A program made the position numbers and the translations under genes. Under the pieces are notes generated by a model that saw nothing but the letters and a program-made list of their open reading frames with translations, was not told where the DNA came from and did not search any database. DNA of 64,000 nucleotides from Macrothele yani (lineage: Eukaryota; Arthropoda; Arachnida; Araneae; Macrothelidae), in contig CM077011.1 in the NCBI GenBank assembly GCA_039090855.1, positions 39,451,501 through 39,515,500 of the forward strand, given 5' to 3'. Shown here one piece after another: positions 62,972 through 64,000 of this stretch (position 1 is the stretch's first letter; every line of letters begins with the position of its first letter).

Positions 62972-64000
62972 TACACTATCTACCAACAAGTAATTGGACA
63001 CCCCTGCAATAGACGATATCTGCGGTCCTGATACATATCACGGCCGCCGCCGTTAAATATCGTAGGGGAAACAACAACGCAACCAGTCGCATGCAAGATG
63101 CCACGCAGTTCGGAGCTCTCTGATTTCGAGAAAGGTGTAATCGTCGGGTATCACAGAAATGGCAGATCCATACGTGACATATCCAGCGAGTTGAAGCACC
63201 CAAAATCAACAGTGGCCTACGTGATTGGCAAGTGGAAAATGAGAGGTGACTGTCGGAATGTGCCCCGAACCGGCAGACCCACAAAACTGGGAGTTAGAGA
63301 CCGACGGGTGCTGGCCAGAGAAATACGGAAGAACCGCACCAAATCGATGGGCCACATCCGCGAGGAGTTTCAACAGGCATCCGGGAGTGTACTTTCGATG
63401 AATACGATCCGTAAGGAAGCCCATCTGCTCGGTTATCACGAACGTGCTGCCGCCCACAAGCCTTTGATCACCAAGTCCAATAGCGCTGCTCGGCTAACGT
63501 GGTGCAAAAAACGTCGACAGTGGACCGTTGAACAGTGGAAACAGGTTCTCTGGAGAGACGAATCAAGGTTCACCCTCTACCGTTCGGATGGCAGGGTCTG
63601 GGTTTGGCGTCTGCTTGGAGAACGCCTCCTTCTGGAGTGTATTGTGCCAACTGTGATCTTCGGGGGTGGTGGAATTATGCTATGGGGGTGTTCCTCCTGG
63701 TATGGCACAGGATCCTTGGTCTCAATTCCTGGTAGACTCAACCCCGAGACCTACTGCTCCATTTTGAATGACCATGCGCTTCCTACGTTGCGGCAGTTTT
63801 ACGGGGTGGACCCATGTTACTTTCAGGATGACAATGCCACCTGTCATGTTGCGAGTCCACCATGGCTTGGTATGGTGACAATGGGTTTAATCGAATGGAC
63901 TGGCCTGCGCAGAGCCCGGACCTTAACCCTTTTGAGCACCTCTGGGACGAGTTGGCGCGTCGACTAAAGGGGTTTCTCCACTGTCCGAAATCGGCGAATG
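62972..64000 (+). mobile_element. Tc1-like element running off the window
   Basis: Left terminus TACACTATCTACCAACAAGT after a TA-containing context, followed by an intact-looking 5' region and transposase. The right end lies beyond 64,000. The terminus is similar to that of 60,361-61,607. Confidence 0.9.
63098..64000 (+). pseudogene. Tc1-like transposase, nearly intact, one frameshift before the third motif
   Basis: From ATG 63,098: ELSDFEKGVIVGYHRNGRSI and LKHPKSTVAYVIGKWKMRGD (first HTH), RTGRPTKLGVRDRR (AT-hook-like GRP linker), VLSMNTIRKEAHLLGYH (second HTH), EQWKQVLWRDESRFTLYRSD (first Asp), [30 protein letters not shown] (second Asp). About 63,860 the frame shifts: the original frame ends in a stop at 63,965, while the next frame encodes [20 protein letters not shown] with the third residue Glu. 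The rest is outside the window. The mildest damage of any transposase here. Confidence 0.92.

Noticed and set aside
1..64000. CRISPR arrays, operons and bacterial-type regulatory sites
   Set aside because: The repeats have no CRISPR spacing, and the transposon, SINE and Penelope content is eukaryotic.

Overview
This window reads as a repeat-dense, gene-poor stretch of a eukaryotic genome, most likely an arthropod. I base this on many Tc1/mariner (IS630-type) DNA transposons, RTE-like and other non-LTR retrotransposon tails, Penelope-like elements with GIY-YIG endonucleases, over 20 copies of one tRNA-derived SINE, and a decayed gene of a protein family I have mainly met in arthropod genomes. 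The species cannot be named from the sequence alone. I see no convincing intact host gene, rRNA gene or intact tRNA gene; almost every long reading frame is a transposase or reverse transcriptase, usually broken by stops or frameshifts.

Layout. 0-13 kb: the end of a minisatellite-tipped element, two decayed Tc1-like elements, a hAT-like element with a clear 8-bp target duplication, a 43-bp tandem array, SINEs, a tandemly amplified retrotransposon segment, an RTE tail, a Penelope-like fragment and a mariner with both ends. 13-23 kb: SINEs, an inverted-repeat element filled with tandem repeats, a Tc1-like element with both ends, the decayed gene of the uncharacterised family, a 0.9-kb minisatellite of 38-bp units and a 0.5-kb inverted repeat. 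23-30 kb: a nest of two convergent Penelope-like elements split by a Tc1-like element and SINEs, then copy A of an unnamed repeat that carries an RTE insertion. 30-44 kb: mariner and Tc1-like pseudogenes, including one mariner whose linker coding segment has become a minisatellite, a 2.5-kb AT-rich tract and a perfect 144-bp triplication. 44-50 kb: a SINE cluster, copy B of the unnamed repeat, and a mariner whose terminus is split by a SINE. 50-64 kb: more IS630/Tc1 elements, one with a 120-bp in-frame triplication in its transposase, a 1.9-kb fold-back-like element with minisatellite inverted ends and 8-9-bp target duplications, a second tRNA-like repeat family, and at the right edge the youngest-looking Tc1-like transposase, which runs out of the window.

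Two themes stand out. Insertions are nested, so relative ages can be read (SINEs sit inside Penelope, Tc1 and mariner elements; an RTE copy sits inside the unnamed repeat). In addition, several transposase or reverse transcriptase segments have expanded into tandem arrays after insertion, next to several near-perfect hairpins, which suggests replication slippage or template switching acting on mobile-element DNA.
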